Assembly: GCF_004348985.1 (NCBI RefSeq)
Contig: NZ_SMKW01000059.1
Coordinates: 1-59,405 of the forward strand
DNA: 59,405 nt
DNA from: Saccharopolyspora elongata
Lineage (GTDB): Bacteria > Actinomycetota > Actinomycetes > Mycobacteriales > Pseudonocardiaceae
Direction: 5' to 3'
A model generated the notes under the pieces. That model saw only the letters and a list, made by a program, of their open reading frames with translations, was not told where the DNA came from and searched no databases. The first letter of the stretch is position 1. Each line of letters begins with the position of its first letter. A program made the position numbers and the translations under genes. This document shows, piece by piece, positions 1 to 8,551 of the stretch.

Positions 1-2
1 TG

Positions 3-650
3 TTCGGTGCGGTGTTCGCATCGGCGCGAATCAGCGACCATGCCTGGGTTCGGGCACCGGCCACGGTGGTGGTGGAGACCTTCCGTGCGGTTCCGATGCT
101 GATCCTGATGTTCTTCTTCTACTACGGGTCCCTGCAGTACGACCTCCGTTTGTCGCCGATGTGGGCGGTCGTGCTCGGGCTGACCCTCTACAACGGATCG
201 GTGCTCGCTGAAGTCTTCCGAGCCGGCCTCGTGGCGGTCCCGGTCGGACAGCGAGAAGCCGCGTACGCGATCGGCTTCCGGAAGAACCAGGTCGTCCGGA
301 CGGTCCTGCTACCGCAGGCAGTGCGAACGATGCTTCCAGCGATTATCAGCCAGCTGGTCATCCTGTTGAAGGATACCTCGCTCGGCTTCATCATCACCTA
401 CAACGAACTCCTCTATGTGGGGCGGCAGATGGGGGCTCGCCAGGAGTTCGGGTTCCCCTACATTCCGACGTACATGGTCATCGCAGTTGTTTACATCGGA
501 CTGTGCGGATTGCTGACCCTGCTGGCGAATCGGCTCGAGGTCAGAAGTCGGCGGGCGGTCAAGACGGCGCGTTCGCCGCTCAGCAGTGATGTGCCTGCCA
601 ACCGGGACACTGCACGACCGGACGACAAGATCCCAATGGGCAAACCTTGA
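3..650 (+). CDS. Amino-acid ABC transporter permease, 5' end outside window
   Basis: Inner-membrane permease of a polar amino acid (glutamate/glutamine-type) ABC importer. The reading frame is open from the window edge, so the N-terminus is missing and the GTG at 12 is only an internal codon. Visible are a membrane segment around 'MLILMFFFYYG' and the EAA loop 'GQREAAYAIGF', which contacts the ATPase, followed by 'LPQAVRTMLPAIISQ', typical of the HisM/GlnP family. The last 35 residues form a polar tail. The substrate cannot be read from the permease alone. It ends just before the MOSC gene, and its partners should lie upstream. Confidence 0.9.
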   Translation, partial: FGAVFASARISDHAWVRAPATVVVETFRAVPMLILMFFFYYGSLQYDLRLSPMWAVVLGLTLYNGSVLAEVFRAGLVAVPVGQREAAYAIGFRKNQVVRTVLLPQAVRTMLPAIISQLVILLKDTSLGFIITYNELLYVGRQMGARQEFGFPYIPTYMVIAVVYIGLCGLLTLLANRLEVRSRRAVKTARSPLSSDVPANRDTARPDDKIPMGKP

Positions 651-771
651 CATGTTGTTCCCCGCCGGCATGAACCGGGTGACAGACGATGTGCTGGCCG
701 ATCAGGCGTCGGCCCGCTATCGAGCGACGCGCCCAGGGTACGAGATCGGGAAGGTGCAAGGACTGATCGCG

Positions 772-1332
772 ATGAACGATCCAACACGAGGCGAAGCTGT
801 CGACCAACCATGGCGTGGAGAAGTGTGCGCTGTCTTCGCCGCCGAAACGGCGGGTGTCGAGATGCACGTGGTGACCGCAGCGCAGCTAGTTGCCGGTGTG
901 GGTATGGAGGGGGACAGGTACGCGCTCGGCAAGGGCCACTACTCGCACCTGTGGCACCCTGACCGCCAGCTCACGTTGATCGCCCAAGAGGTGATCGACG
1001 ACGTTGCCCGTGCCATCGGTGAGCCGATCGACGGCGTCGAGTTGCGGCGCAACGTCGTCACCCGCGGCGTTCCCCTCAACTCGCTGGTCGAGAAGTACTT
1101 CGCCGTGGGGGAAGCCATCGTGTACGGCGGCCGGCTCAACGTTCCGTGCAGGTACCTGGAACGGCTGATCGACAAGAAGGTGTTCGAGCCGCTTCTCGGG
1201 TGTTCCGGGCTCAACTGCCAGATCCTGCGTGGCGGCACTGTCCGCCCCGGGGACGTCGTGCGCCCTCTTCGCCTTGGTGAGGAGAACGCGATCGAGGTTC
1301 CTGTGGCTTTGGTGGGGAAGGACGCCGGATGA
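772..1332 (+). CDS. MOSC domain-containing protein
   Basis: 186-residue MOSC (molybdenum cofactor sulfurase C-terminal) domain protein. The family binds or handles sulfur and Moco-type ligands. The motif 'GMEGDRYALGKGHYS' and the later 'ELRRNVVTRGVPLNSL' and 'PCRYLERL' match the family, including a conserved cysteine. The ATG at 772 has a purine-rich stretch 12-20 bases upstream and gives a family-sized protein. In-frame starts at 586 and 652 would overlap the permease or add a tail unlike the family. It overlaps the next gene by ATGA, so the MOSC protein and the reductase are probably co-translated. Confidence 0.85.
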   Translation: MNDPTRGEAVDQPWRGEVCAVFAAETAGVEMHVVTAAQLVAGVGMEGDRYALGKGHYSHLWHPDRQLTLIAQEVIDDVARAIGEPIDGVELRRNVVTRGVPLNSLVEKYFAVGEAIVYGGRLNVPCRYLERLIDKKVFEPLLGCSGLNCQILRGGTVRPGDVVRPLRLGEENAIEVPVALVGKDAG

Positions 1333-2273
1333 GTGTGCGGTTGTTGATGGCCGCCCGGCTGAAGGCTGAATCGTGGCCAGCGTCCGACGTCCGCGAACTG
1401 ACCTTCGAGCCGGTCCACAGAACCGAGTTCCCCCCGTTCATCCCGGGAGATCACGTCCAGGTACAGCACCAGAACGGGACTAGGCGGGATTACTCGCTCA
1501 TAGGGTCGGCCAACGATCTTTCCAGTTACCGCATCGCGGTTCGCAGGGAGAGTGGTGGCCGCGGCGGCTCGGTCCTGTTCCAGGACGAGTTGGCGCTGGG
1601 GGATCTGGTGTTCGTGTCCTACCCGCAAGGCGGCATGCGGATCGACTCTGCCGCTGCGCACCACGTGTTCGTCGCCGGCGGGATCGGGGTCACGGCAGTG
1701 CTGGGGCTGCTGGGCGGATTGCCTTGTGGAGCGTCGAGCGAAGTCCACTACTGCGTACGCAACCGCATCGATGCTGCCTATCAGGACGTCCTGGAGCGCT
1801 CAGGTGCGAAGCTGGTCCTGCACGAGTCCAGTGCAGGTGGTCGGCTTGATGTGCCGGCTTTCGTGGAGGACTTGCCTCGGGAGGCCACCCTGTACTACTG
1901 CGGTCCACCGAGTCTCATGGCCGCGATCGCCGATGCCACATCCCACTTCGACCCTGCGCGCGTTCGCTGCGAGAGTTTTACCGGTGTCACAACCGAACCA
2001 GGGGAGAAGCTCGGCGACGCTTTCGACGCTTGGCTGGTCCTGTCGAAGCGGGTGATTCGCGTCCCTGAGGATGAGTCGCTTCTGCAAGCGGTGCTGCGCG
2101 AGAACGTGCCCGTCGACTACTCGTGCGAGGGCGGTGCTTGCGGCAGCTGCGTCCTCGAAGTAGTCGACGGGGAGATCGACCACAGAGATCTGTGTCTGAG
2201 TGAAGAGGAGCGCAAGGAGGTCATGACCTCGTGCGTCTCGCGAGGGCGCGGACCGATCTCGCTGCGGGCTTGA
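1329..2273 (+). CDS. Phthalate dioxygenase reductase/VanB-type oxidoreductase (FMN, NADH, 2Fe-2S)
   Basis: 314 residues. Order of domains: flavin-binding barrel with 'RRDYSLIG', NAD-binding half with 'FVAGGIGVTAVLGLL' and 'LYYCGPPSLM', then a C-terminal plant-type 2Fe-2S ferredoxin domain with 'YSCEGGACGSC' and a distal Cys in 'MTSC'. This is the architecture of the reductase that feeds electrons to Rieske oxygenases such as vanillate demethylase. The four iron ligands are present. No oxygenase component lies in the window. MOSC plus ferredoxin reductase recalls YiiM/YcbX-like detoxification pairs, so the partner may be the MOSC protein. The gene ends against the degraded region. Confidence 0.88.
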   Translation: MSVRLLMAARLKAESWPASDVRELTFEPVHRTEFPPFIPGDHVQVQHQNGTRRDYSLIGSANDLSSYRIAVRRESGGRGGSVLFQDELALGDLVFVSYPQGGMRIDSAAAHHVFVAGGIGVTAVLGLLGGLPCGASSEVHYCVRNRIDAAYQDVLERSGAKLVLHESSAGGRLDVPAFVEDLPREATLYYCGPPSLMAAIADATSHFDPARVRCESFTGVTTEPGEKLGDAFDAWLVLSKRVIRVPEDESLLQAVLRENVPVDYSCEGGACGSCVLEVVDGEIDHRDLCLSEEERKEVMTSCVSRGRGPISLRA

Positions 2274-2281
2274 CTGTGGGG

Positions 2282-2340
2282 ATGCTCTTCGAGTTGCCGG
2301 ATGCGCTTGTTGGCCTTCGTCAGCTCGGCATTCTCACGAG
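2282..2340 (-). pseudogene. IS3-family transposase OrfA fragment
   Basis: On the minus strand this short stretch reads 'RENAELTKANKRIRQLEEH', the coiled-coil tail typical of IS3-family OrfA. Both ends are cut, with no start and no HTH. It directly abuts the DUF6545 fragment at 2341, so it marks one end of an old insertion. Confidence 0.6.
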
Positions 2341-2466
2341 TTGGACCAGACCGTCGCGGATCTCGATCACGCGCCGCCAGTAGTGGCGGTGGGCCCGCCG
2401 GGGCGAGAACCGCTCCCGCCATTGACTTCGTGGCTGTCGATCGAGCGCGTCCTTGTGTGTGACCGT
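2341..2466 (-). pseudogene. Fragment of a DUF6545/MAB_1171c-like membrane protein gene
   Basis: The minus strand reads 'KDALDRQPRSQWRERFSP' and then 'HYWRRVIEIRDGLVQL', closely matching residues about 264-304 of the intact protein at 27238-28824 ('KDALDRRPRSLWRERVSP', 'HYWRRVIEIRDGLVQL'). Only about 40 codons remain. It shows that a second gene of this family once existed here or that a piece was copied. It is not expressed as a useful protein. Confidence 0.75.
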
Positions 2467-2639
2467 CGCGGCGGTGGGCCAGTTCCCGCGAGGCCAGGTG
2501 TCCTTGCAGGACCTCTCCGGCCGCATCGTCGACATCACCGGTAGCCAACAGGGCTTGGACCAGTACACCGCACGCAGGTTCGCCCTCGATCTCGACGGCG
2601 AAGTGCGCGGCGGCGCAGCGCCGCGGCAGTGCAGATCAT

Positions 2640-2762
2640 CTTGGTCATCGACATGACCCGGAACTGGGTGGACGTGGTAACCGGGTGGTAATAGCCGGGG
2701 CTGCTGACCCCGAGCACGCGGCAGCAGACCTTGACCGGGTGTCCGGCGTCGAACGAGAGCAT
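2640..2762 (-). pseudogene. IS3-family transposase OrfB N-terminal fragment
   Basis: The minus-strand frame from 2762 gives 'HPVKVCCRVLGVSSPGYY', the standard N-terminal HTH_21-proximal motif of IS3 OrfB transposases. Similarity stops after about 20 further codons. No integrase core follows on this strand. Confidence 0.65.
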
Positions 2763-2869
2763 CGATCACCGAGTGAATCCCAGCCCGGGCCCACCCGCAG
2801 CGTATCGGTGATCGGCGGATCGGCGGTGGGAATCTCGGCGGGGAAGTCCAGGTCGCCGATCTGGTTGCG

Positions 2870-3000
2870 GAACGCGGCGTCCACGGTGTAAAGGATGCCG
2901 TCGCGGTCGGCGGCGATCGCCGCGACGTGCGGCACTTTTGGGATTTGACCGCGTCTCGCAGCACCTTGTCGATCGAGTTCCCGTCGATGGCTTTGCCCAT
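2870..3000 (-). pseudogene. Serine hydrolase (beta-lactamase family) N-terminal remnant, frameshifted
   Basis: From the ATG at 3000 the minus strand reads 'MGKAIDGNSIDKVLRDAVK'. After a frame change in an AAAA run near 2940 it continues as 'VPHVAAIAADRDGILY', the usual opening of class-C beta-lactamase/esterase-like serine hydrolases. The SxxK nucleophile region is absent because the homology ends by about 2870. It is a dead N-terminal piece sitting between IS3 fragments. Confidence 0.6.
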
Positions 3001-3118
3001 CGCTGACCTCCGTTGGTCCGTGACACCTCGCTGTGCCTGATGAACCGCCCATCTTGGTCACCGCCCTCACACGCCACCACCGGCGTTTGGTCGCAGGTTG
3101 GCGGGTTCTGCCCGCCAG

Positions 3119-3425
3119 ATGTCGGATCCGCTCCGGTACAAGACCCGGCCGGTGCCGCCGACGAAGATGCGCCGCCAGTGGCTGACCGGCTTGATCCGCG
3201 AGGTCCACGACGCCTCACGACAGACCTACGGGTCCCGTCGCGTGCACGCCGAACTGACACGCGGCATGGGCATCGCGGTCAGTGTGGACTTGGTCGGCGA
3301 ACTCATGCGGCTCGCCGGGATCGCCGGCTTGCCAGGACCGGTCACGGTTAAACGGCTGAAAGGCGTTGCCACAGCAGATGATCTCGTGCATCGCAAGTTC
3401 CATCGAGTCTCGCCCAATGAGCTCC
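3119..3425 (+). pseudogene. IS3-family transposase OrfB middle fragment
   Basis: The plus strand encodes 'QTYGSRRVHAELTRGMGI', 'VGELMRLAGIAGLPG' and 'DLVHRKFHRVSPNEL', the HTH_21 domain and linker of IS3-family OrfB. The rve integrase core with its DDE residues should follow but does not. Orientation is opposite to the OrfB fragment at 2640-2762, so either two copies inserted or one was inverted. Confidence 0.75.
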
Positions 3426-3794
3426 GGCGCGGTAGCGGAGGTGGAGGTGTACCGCGCGTCGGCTGGCTGCCTGCCGATTCCGTACGCCTCCGGCACGATG
3501 CCCTCGCCCGCAAGGACACCAATCCCTGAACCGCACCGCGTCGCCCCGTGCAAGGGCGATCCAGTCGTTCAGCGGGCGCCGAGCACGGCGTGGGCGTGCG
3601 CTAGGTGAGCATCGGCGAAGTCGTGCCGCTCGTCCATCTCCATGCGGTGCAGCAGTCGGGCCGCGGCGTAGAGCTGCGCGACGCGGCCGGCGGGTGGAGG
3701 ACGGGGCGTGGGCCTCAGCGGGGAACATCCTCAACCCGGAGCCGGACTGGTGGGCCGGCGGGCACGGCCTGTTCTCCACGAGTAACTTGGCGGC

Positions 3795-4437
3795 CTTGCG
3801 GAGGATCTCGACTTTGCGGTGCTCGTTGCGGTCGAGTACCGGCTGGCCCCCGAGTTCCCCGACCCGGTCCCGCGCGAGGATTGCTATGCCGCCGCCGAAT
3901 GGGTCGCCGCGTCAGCCGAGCACCTCGGCGTCCGGCCGGATCGTCTGTTCGTCGCCGGGGCCAGCTCGGGAGGTGGTTTGGCCGCCGGGCTCGCGCTCGC
4001 AGCGCGCGACCGCGGCGGGCCGCACCTGTGCGGACAGGTTCTGGACTACCCCATGCTCGACGATCGCGGCCTGACTCGCTCCACCCACCAGTTCGACGGG
4101 ATCGGTGTGTGGGACCGGGTCAGCAACGAGACCGGATGGACCGCGCTTCTCGGCGACGCGCGAGGCGGTGCCGACGTTTCGCCCTACGCTGCTCCGGCGC
4201 GCGCCACCGATCTGCGTGGTCTGCCCCCGGCCTTCATCGACGTCGGTTCAGCCGAGATCTTCCGCGATGAAGCGATCGCCTACGCCGACGCGATTTGGAA
4301 CGCTGGCGGGCGACGCGGAACTGCACGTGTGGCCCGGTGGTTTCCACGCCTTCGACATCTTCGCTCCCCACACGGTCCTGGCCCAGGGCATGATCCGCAC
4401 CCGCAACGCCTGGGTCGAGAAGATCCTCGTCGACTAG
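3795..4437 (+). pseudogene. Alpha/beta hydrolase (HSL-like esterase), N-truncated and frameshifted
   Basis: The frame read from about 3795 gives 'VAVEYRLAPEFPDPVPRED' and the nucleophile elbow 'GASSGGGLAAG', then 'DYPMLDD' and 'PPAFIDVGSAEIFRDEAI'. Near 4310 the reading frame changes and the C-terminus continues as 'ELHVWPGGFHAFD' to a TAG at 4435-4437, with the catalytic His inside that motif. The upstream HGGG oxyanion motif is missing. This is a broken acetyl-esterase-type gene. Confidence 0.75.
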
Positions 4438-4655
4438 ACCGTGCGCGTCGAGTCGACGGTTCACCAGGTCGAGCTCGCCGCCGATACGGTCCTGCTCTCT
4501 CTTGAGGACGGCGAGCGGGATCGGGTCGGCGTAGTGGGCCTGCATGAGCCGGTCCTGCTCGTGTTCCAGCCGGTCACGATTGGCGGTGAGCTGCGCGAGC
4601 TCGTCTGCCTTGGTAGACATGAGCCGGTCGGTCTCGTGGTGCAACATCCCGGCCA
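4437..4655 (-). pseudogene. Serine recombinase C-terminal fragment
   Basis: The minus strand reads 'ANRDRLEHEQDRLMQAHYAD' and 'AVLKREQDRIGGELDLVNRRL', the coiled-coil and C-terminal part of large serine recombinases of actinobacterial prophages and ICEs. The catalytic resolvase domain is absent. It is joined to the MBL-fold fragment around 4650, so an integrase-carrying element may once have recombined here. Confidence 0.65.
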
Positions 4656-4771
4656 GGGCTGAACGTCGGGTCGAGCAGGATGCGCGTGCCGGCGTAGTCA
4701 AGCAGTGCGGTGGGGCCTCCGATCAGCGTGAAGCGGATGCTGCCGGTGGGCTGGCCGTCGGGTGTGGTCAT
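4650..4771 (-). pseudogene. MBL-fold metallo-hydrolase N-terminal fragment
   Basis: It starts with ATG at 4771, overlapping the MDR oxidoreductase stop by ATGA, and reads 'GSIRFTLIGGPTALLDYAG' and 'TRILLDPTFSPG', the opening strands of an MBL-fold hydrolase. It then runs into recombinase sequence without reaching the HxHxDH motif. It was evidently the last gene of the leftward catabolic operon before truncation. Confidence 0.65.
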
Positions 4772-5778
4772 GGGGTCCTGCCTTCTTGAGTCACGTCGAT
4801 GACGGTGCGGCCGGTGCCTTGCCCTTCGAGGAGCGCGGCGGCGGCGGTCTGGGCCTGGTCGAGCGGGACGACCCGGGTGAGGCCGTCCAGATGGGCCGGG
4901 TCGAGGTCACGGGCGAGGCGATCCCATGCCTGTTGGCGCAGCGTGGGGGCGGTGCGGACGGAGTCGATGCCGAGCAGGGCCACGCCGCGGAGGATGAATG
5001 GCAGCACGGTGGTGGGCAGTTGAGTGCCGCCGGCGAGTCCGAACGCTGCAGCGGGCGCCCCGTGGCGGAGGGCGGCGAGGGCGCCGGCGAGCACGCTGCC
5101 GCCGGCCGAGTCGATGACCCCTGCCCAGCGCTGTTGTCCGAGGGGCCGGGTCTGGGACTCCAGCTCGGCACGGTCGATTACCTCGGTCGCCCCCAGCGCG
5201 GTGAGCCGGGCGCGGAGCCGGTCAGGCCTACCGGTCGTGGCGGTGACCTCGTACCCGGAGTGGTGCAGCAGGGCGACGGCGATGCTGCCTGAGCCGCCGC
5301 CTGCGCCGGTGACGAGCACCGGTCCGGCGCCTGGGGTGAGGCCGTGGCGCTCGAGGGCGAGGAGGGCGAGGGCAGCGGTGAACCCTGCGGTGCCGATCGC
5401 CGCGGCCTGGACCGGGGTGAACGCGGCAGGAACTGTGACGAGGTCGTCACCGTTCACGCGGGCGATCCCGGCGAGGCCGCCGTGGAGCTCCTCACCGAGC
5501 CCTGCCCCGTCGAGGGTGACGACATCGCCGGTGTTCCAGCGGGGGTGACGCGATTCGATGACTTCACCGGTCAGGTCGATGCCGGCGATCAGCGGGGTGC
5601 AGCGCACGACGCCGGGGCGGCCGTGAAGGGCGAGGGCGTCCTTGTAGTTGATGCTGGAGTAGCGCACCCGCACGGTGGTGTCGAGGTCATCGAGCGTGCT
5701 GGTGTCGAGCTGTTCGAGGGCCGCGGTGTTGGCACCGTCGTCCTTGCGGACGACCCAGGCCGGGAACGTCGTCGTCAT
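4768..5778 (-). CDS. MDR-family quinone oxidoreductase/acryloyl-CoA reductase-like (YhdH/YhfP type)
   Basis: 336-residue zinc-independent medium-chain reductase using NAD(P)H. It begins 'MTTTFPAWVVRKDD' and has 'SSINYKDALALHGRPGV', typical of YhdH/AcuI proteins, and the nucleotide-binding 'VLVTGAGGGSGSIAVALL'. The ATG at 5778 gives the family N-terminus, while the longer frame to 5904 would run into the tautomerase gene. It lies 7 bases after the tautomerase stop, inside a leftward operon. The exact enal or acryloyl-CoA substrate is not determined. Confidence 0.88.
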   Translation of the reverse strand: MTTTFPAWVVRKDDGANTAALEQLDTSTLDDLDTTVRVRYSSINYKDALALHGRPGVVRCTPLIAGIDLTGEVIESRHPRWNTGDVVTLDGAGLGEELHGGLAGIARVNGDDLVTVPAAFTPVQAAAIGTAGFTAALALLALERHGLTPGAGPVLVTGAGGGSGSIAVALLHHSGYEVTATTGRPDRLRARLTALGATEVIDRAELESQTRPLGQQRWAGVIDSAGGSVLAGALAALRHGAPAAAFGLAGGTQLPTTVLPFILRGVALLGIDSVRTAPTLRQQAWDRLARDLDPAHLDGLTRVVPLDQAQTAAAALLEGQGTGRTVIDVTQEGRTP

Positions 5779-5785
5779 GTCGGGC

Positions 5786-6202
5786 TCACTTCGTGCTCTC
5801 GGGGGCGGTGTCGGGCAGGTCGCCGGTGAGGAATTGGGCGCGCCCGCGGCCGAAGGACCAGTCCGCGGCCCCGTTCTCCACGATGCTGACCACGAGGTCG
5901 TCACCGTCGAGCCCGATGCGTTCGTGCAGATTCTCGGCGATGAGCTCGTACAGGCGCTGCTTTGCCGTCTCGGGGCGGGCCTTGCTGATGACTCGGATGA
6001 TGGTCAGGTCCCGGGTGCGGGTGTAGCCGAGGCCGGTGTCCAGGGCGCGCAGCTCGAACGGCTCGTGCTGGGTGAGCACCTGGTACAGGTCGGTCTCCGG
6101 CACCGCGAACGCTTCGACCACGGCGGCGTGGATGCCGTCGAGCAGGGTTGTGAGGCGGGTTTCGTCGTGTCCTCGGATCACATCGACAACGATCAGTGGC
6201 AT
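5786..6202 (-). CDS. Tautomerase family protein
   Basis: 138 residues. After Met removal the N-terminus is Pro ('MPLIVVDVIRGHD'), the catalytic base of the tautomerase superfamily. Its length and 'QVLTQHEPFEL' and 'RDLTIIRVISKARP' fit the longer malonate-semialdehyde-decarboxylase-like branch. It starts 3 bases after the nitronate monooxygenase stop and precedes the MDR reductase, which suggests keto-enol or semialdehyde steps in one degradative route. The substrate is unknown. Confidence 0.85.
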   Translation of the reverse strand: MPLIVVDVIRGHDETRLTTLLDGIHAAVVEAFAVPETDLYQVLTQHEPFELRALDTGLGYTRTRDLTIIRVISKARPETAKQRLYELIAENLHERIGLDGDDLVVSIVENGAADWSFGRGRAQFLTGDLPDTAPESTK

Positions 6203-6205
6203 GGG

Positions 6206-7225
6206 TCAGACTCCTTCAACGAGGTGGCGGATAACGTCAGCAGCGGGACCGGTCGGGGCGTTTCGCCACCCGGTCCCGGCCCACAGGTGCAGCCGGTCAG
6301 CGTCACCAGCTTTGCCCGCGGCCTGCCGCAGCGCACGGGTGAGGTGGTGCACCGCCGGGTAGGCGCCGAGCCCATCGGGGTGGCGGTCGATGAACCCGTT
6401 GCGCAGCGCCCGGGCGGGCCGGCCGGTGAACGCCCGGGTCAGGACGGTCTCCGTGAACACGGGATCACCCAGGGCGCGTTTGTGTGTGGGCGAAGTGCCG
6501 GCCTCGTCAGTGCGCAGCAGCAGCGTCCCCACCGCGACGGCCTGTGCGCCCGCGTCCAGCAGGGCACGCACGGCGTCCGGCCCGTCGACACCGCCAGCGG
6601 CGATCACGGGAAGATCCACGGCCTCCAGGACCCGGCGGACGAGGTCCGCCGTCGGGATCGGCTCTAGGGTGCGGGCGGGGTCGAAGGTCGCGCTGTGGCC
6701 TCCGGCGGATGGTCCCTGCACCACCAGGCCGTCCACACCGGCGCTCTTGGTGAGCTGTGCTTCCTGTGGCGTCGTGACGGTCGCCAGCACCCGGGTTCCC
6801 GCTTTCTGCAGCGCGGCGATGTCGGCAGGGGCGGGCAGTCCGAACGTCAGGGACACGACCGGTACGGGGTCGGCGAGGAGCAGGGCGAGCTTCTCACCCC
6901 ACCGGTCATCATCGGCCACCGGTGTCGGATCGAGCTCCAGCCCGTGCCCCTCGGCTTCGGCCGCGAGTTCCTCGGCGTAGGCGGCGAACGCGGCCTCGTC
7001 GACCGGGTCGTCGGAGGGGACGAACAGGTTGACCCCGAACCCGACGCCCAGCGGGCGGAGCTCGTTGATCTCCGCCGCGAGCGTGTCGGCGGTCTTGTAC
7101 CCGCCGGCGAGGAACGGGAACGTCCCCGCCGACGCCACCGCACGGGCAAGCGCCACGGTCGAGGGGCCGCCGGCCATCGGTGCGGCCACGAGCGGCAGCG
7201 GCGAGTCCAGGAGTCGATCAGTCAT
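6206..7225 (-). CDS. Nitronate monooxygenase (NMO/2-nitropropane dioxygenase family)
   Basis: 339-residue FMN TIM barrel. The N-terminus has 'PLVAAPMAGGPST', the middle 'VQGPSAGGHSATFDP' carries the conserved His of the family, and 'VIAAGGVDGPDAV' with 'AVAVGTLLL' forms the phosphate-binding end. A strong AAGGAA site lies just before the ATG at 7225. Such enzymes oxidise alkyl nitronates, and some act on propionate-3-nitronate. A second family member lies at 12000-12974, about 5 kb away, in the decaying set. Confidence 0.9.
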   Translation of the reverse strand: MTDRLLDSPLPLVAAPMAGGPSTVALARAVASAGTFPFLAGGYKTADTLAAEINELRPLGVGFGVNLFVPSDDPVDEAAFAAYAEELAAEAEGHGLELDPTPVADDDRWGEKLALLLADPVPVVSLTFGLPAPADIAALQKAGTRVLATVTTPQEAQLTKSAGVDGLVVQGPSAGGHSATFDPARTLEPIPTADLVRRVLEAVDLPVIAAGGVDGPDAVRALLDAGAQAVAVGTLLLRTDEAGTSPTHKRALGDPVFTETVLTRAFTGRPARALRNGFIDRHPDGLGAYPAVHHLTRALRQAAGKAGDADRLHLWAGTGWRNAPTGPAADVIRHLVEGV

Positions 7226-7239
7226 GATGGTTCCTTCTT

Positions 7240-8433
7240 TCAGCGGTGCAGGACGGGTTGCCGTTCCGGCGCGGGTGCGATGGCGGAAAGGGTGTGCGGG
7301 AAGCGGATGCGCAGCAGGATCGTGCCGATCGCGGCCAAGACGACGACGCCGCCCGCCGCGTACAGGGCGGTGCTGAACCCGCCGGCGAGGAACGGGGCGA
7401 CGGCGACCGGGCCGAGCGCTTGCCCGATCGCGTAGATCGCGGAGAGGATCGCGACCGCCGCCGGCACCTGCAAGTGCCGTCCGGCATCCAGCGCCAGCGT
7501 GGTGACGCCCATGAACGTGCCGCCGAACAGCACCGCGGCGATCACCGCCCCCACCGTCCCCAGACCGAGGCCGGCCAGGACGATCCCGGCGGCTTGGAGC
7601 CCGAGCGCCGCAGTCAGCAGCGTCGGATGGCTCATCCGGGAGCTCAGCCACGCCCACAGCACGCAGGACGGGACCGCCGCGAGCCCCACGATGATCCACG
7701 TGGCCTTCCCCACAGGGCCCGGGACTGCATCCGCGACGGCCGCGACCAGGAAGGTGCCGGCGATGATGTAGCCGACGCCTTCGAGGAAGTACGCCAGCAC
7801 CAGCGGCACGAACCACCGGTGCGGGCGCTCAACCCGTGCGATACCGGCGTTCTCAACCGCGTCGGCACGAGACAGGCGGATCAGGTTCCAGCCGAGCACG
7901 GACAGGGACGCTGCGAGTACGGTCGCCGCGCCCCACGCGATCCGCCAGTCACCGACCAGCGAGACCAGCAGCACCACCGACCCCGACAGGGCGATCCCGG
8001 CCCCGACGCCGCCGTAGGCCCACCCCACCAGGTGCCGGGAGCGGTGCGATACCCCGGTGAGCACCGCGGTGGCGGCTGCGACGAACATCACCGCGCCACC
8101 GGCACCGGCGATCCCGCGCAGCACGATCCACACCGCCGGCGAGATAGTCAGTGGCATCAGGGCAAGGGAGGCGACGACCGACACCGCGCTGATCCGCACC
8201 GCCAGCGCGCTGCGCCCCAACCGCGGCGCGACCATCGCCGCAAGGGCCCCGGCGAGATAGCCGGCGTAGTTCGCCGTCGCGAGCGTCGCCCCAAGCTGCG
8301 CGCTCACTCCGGCCTGGGACTGCATCAACGGCAGGATCGGGGTGAACACGAACCGCCCCACCCCGACCGCAACAGCGAGCATGCTCCCGGACCGCACCGC
8401 GACCCACCACTCGCCGCCCGACCGATACCCCAC
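7240..8433 (-). CDS. MFS transporter, YbfB/YjiJ family
   Basis: 397 residues with about 12 hydrophobic segments. 'AVAVGVGRFVFTPILPLMQ' near the N-terminus and 'WAYGGVGAGIALSG' in the middle are characteristic of the YbfB/YjiJ branch of the major facilitator superfamily. It is the first gene of a leftward operon of MFS, monooxygenase, tautomerase, reductase and a truncated MBL hydrolase, divergent from a LysR regulator. It probably moves the pathway substrate or exports a toxic intermediate. Confidence 0.88.
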   Translation of the reverse strand: MGYRSGGEWWVAVRSGSMLAVAVGVGRFVFTPILPLMQSQAGVSAQLGATLATANYAGYLAGALAAMVAPRLGRSALAVRISAVSVVASLALMPLTISPAVWIVLRGIAGAGGAVMFVAAATAVLTGVSHRSRHLVGWAYGGVGAGIALSGSVVLLVSLVGDWRIAWGAATVLAASLSVLGWNLIRLSRADAVENAGIARVERPHRWFVPLVLAYFLEGVGYIIAGTFLVAAVADAVPGPVGKATWIIVGLAAVPSCVLWAWLSSRMSHPTLLTAALGLQAAGIVLAGLGLGTVGAVIAAVLFGGTFMGVTTLALDAGRHLQVPAAVAILSAIYAIGQALGPVAVAPFLAGGFSTALYAAGGVVVLAAIGTILLRIRFPHTLSAIAPAPERQPVLHR

Positions 8434-8551
8434 TGTGGTCTCACTTCCCGCGACAAACGGCGCATCGTTCTCTTGCTGATCACCTTCGACGCTACGGACT
8501 GCGAACCTCGAAAGAGAATTGCCTATCCCGCATCATCTATGCTTGACAGTT
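8434..8551. promoter_or_regulatory. Divergent promoter region between MFS operon and LysR gene
   Basis: 118 bases separating the starts of the two divergent genes, locally richer in A and T than the flanks. LysR regulators normally bind such spacers and control the divergent operon in response to a pathway metabolite. No exact T-N11-A box can be assigned by eye. A TTGACA at 8543 lies too close to the LysR start to serve as its -35. Confidence 0.5.

Noticed and set aside
6206..7816. Long minus-strand frame running through the MFS and nitronate monooxygenase genes
   Set aside because: The upstream 197 codons are an out-of-frame reading of the MFS gene. The real start is at 7225.
8543..8548. 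TTGACA resembling a -35 box
   Set aside because: It ends only 3 bases before the LysR ATG, too close to drive it. No -10 is seen in either direction at proper spacing.
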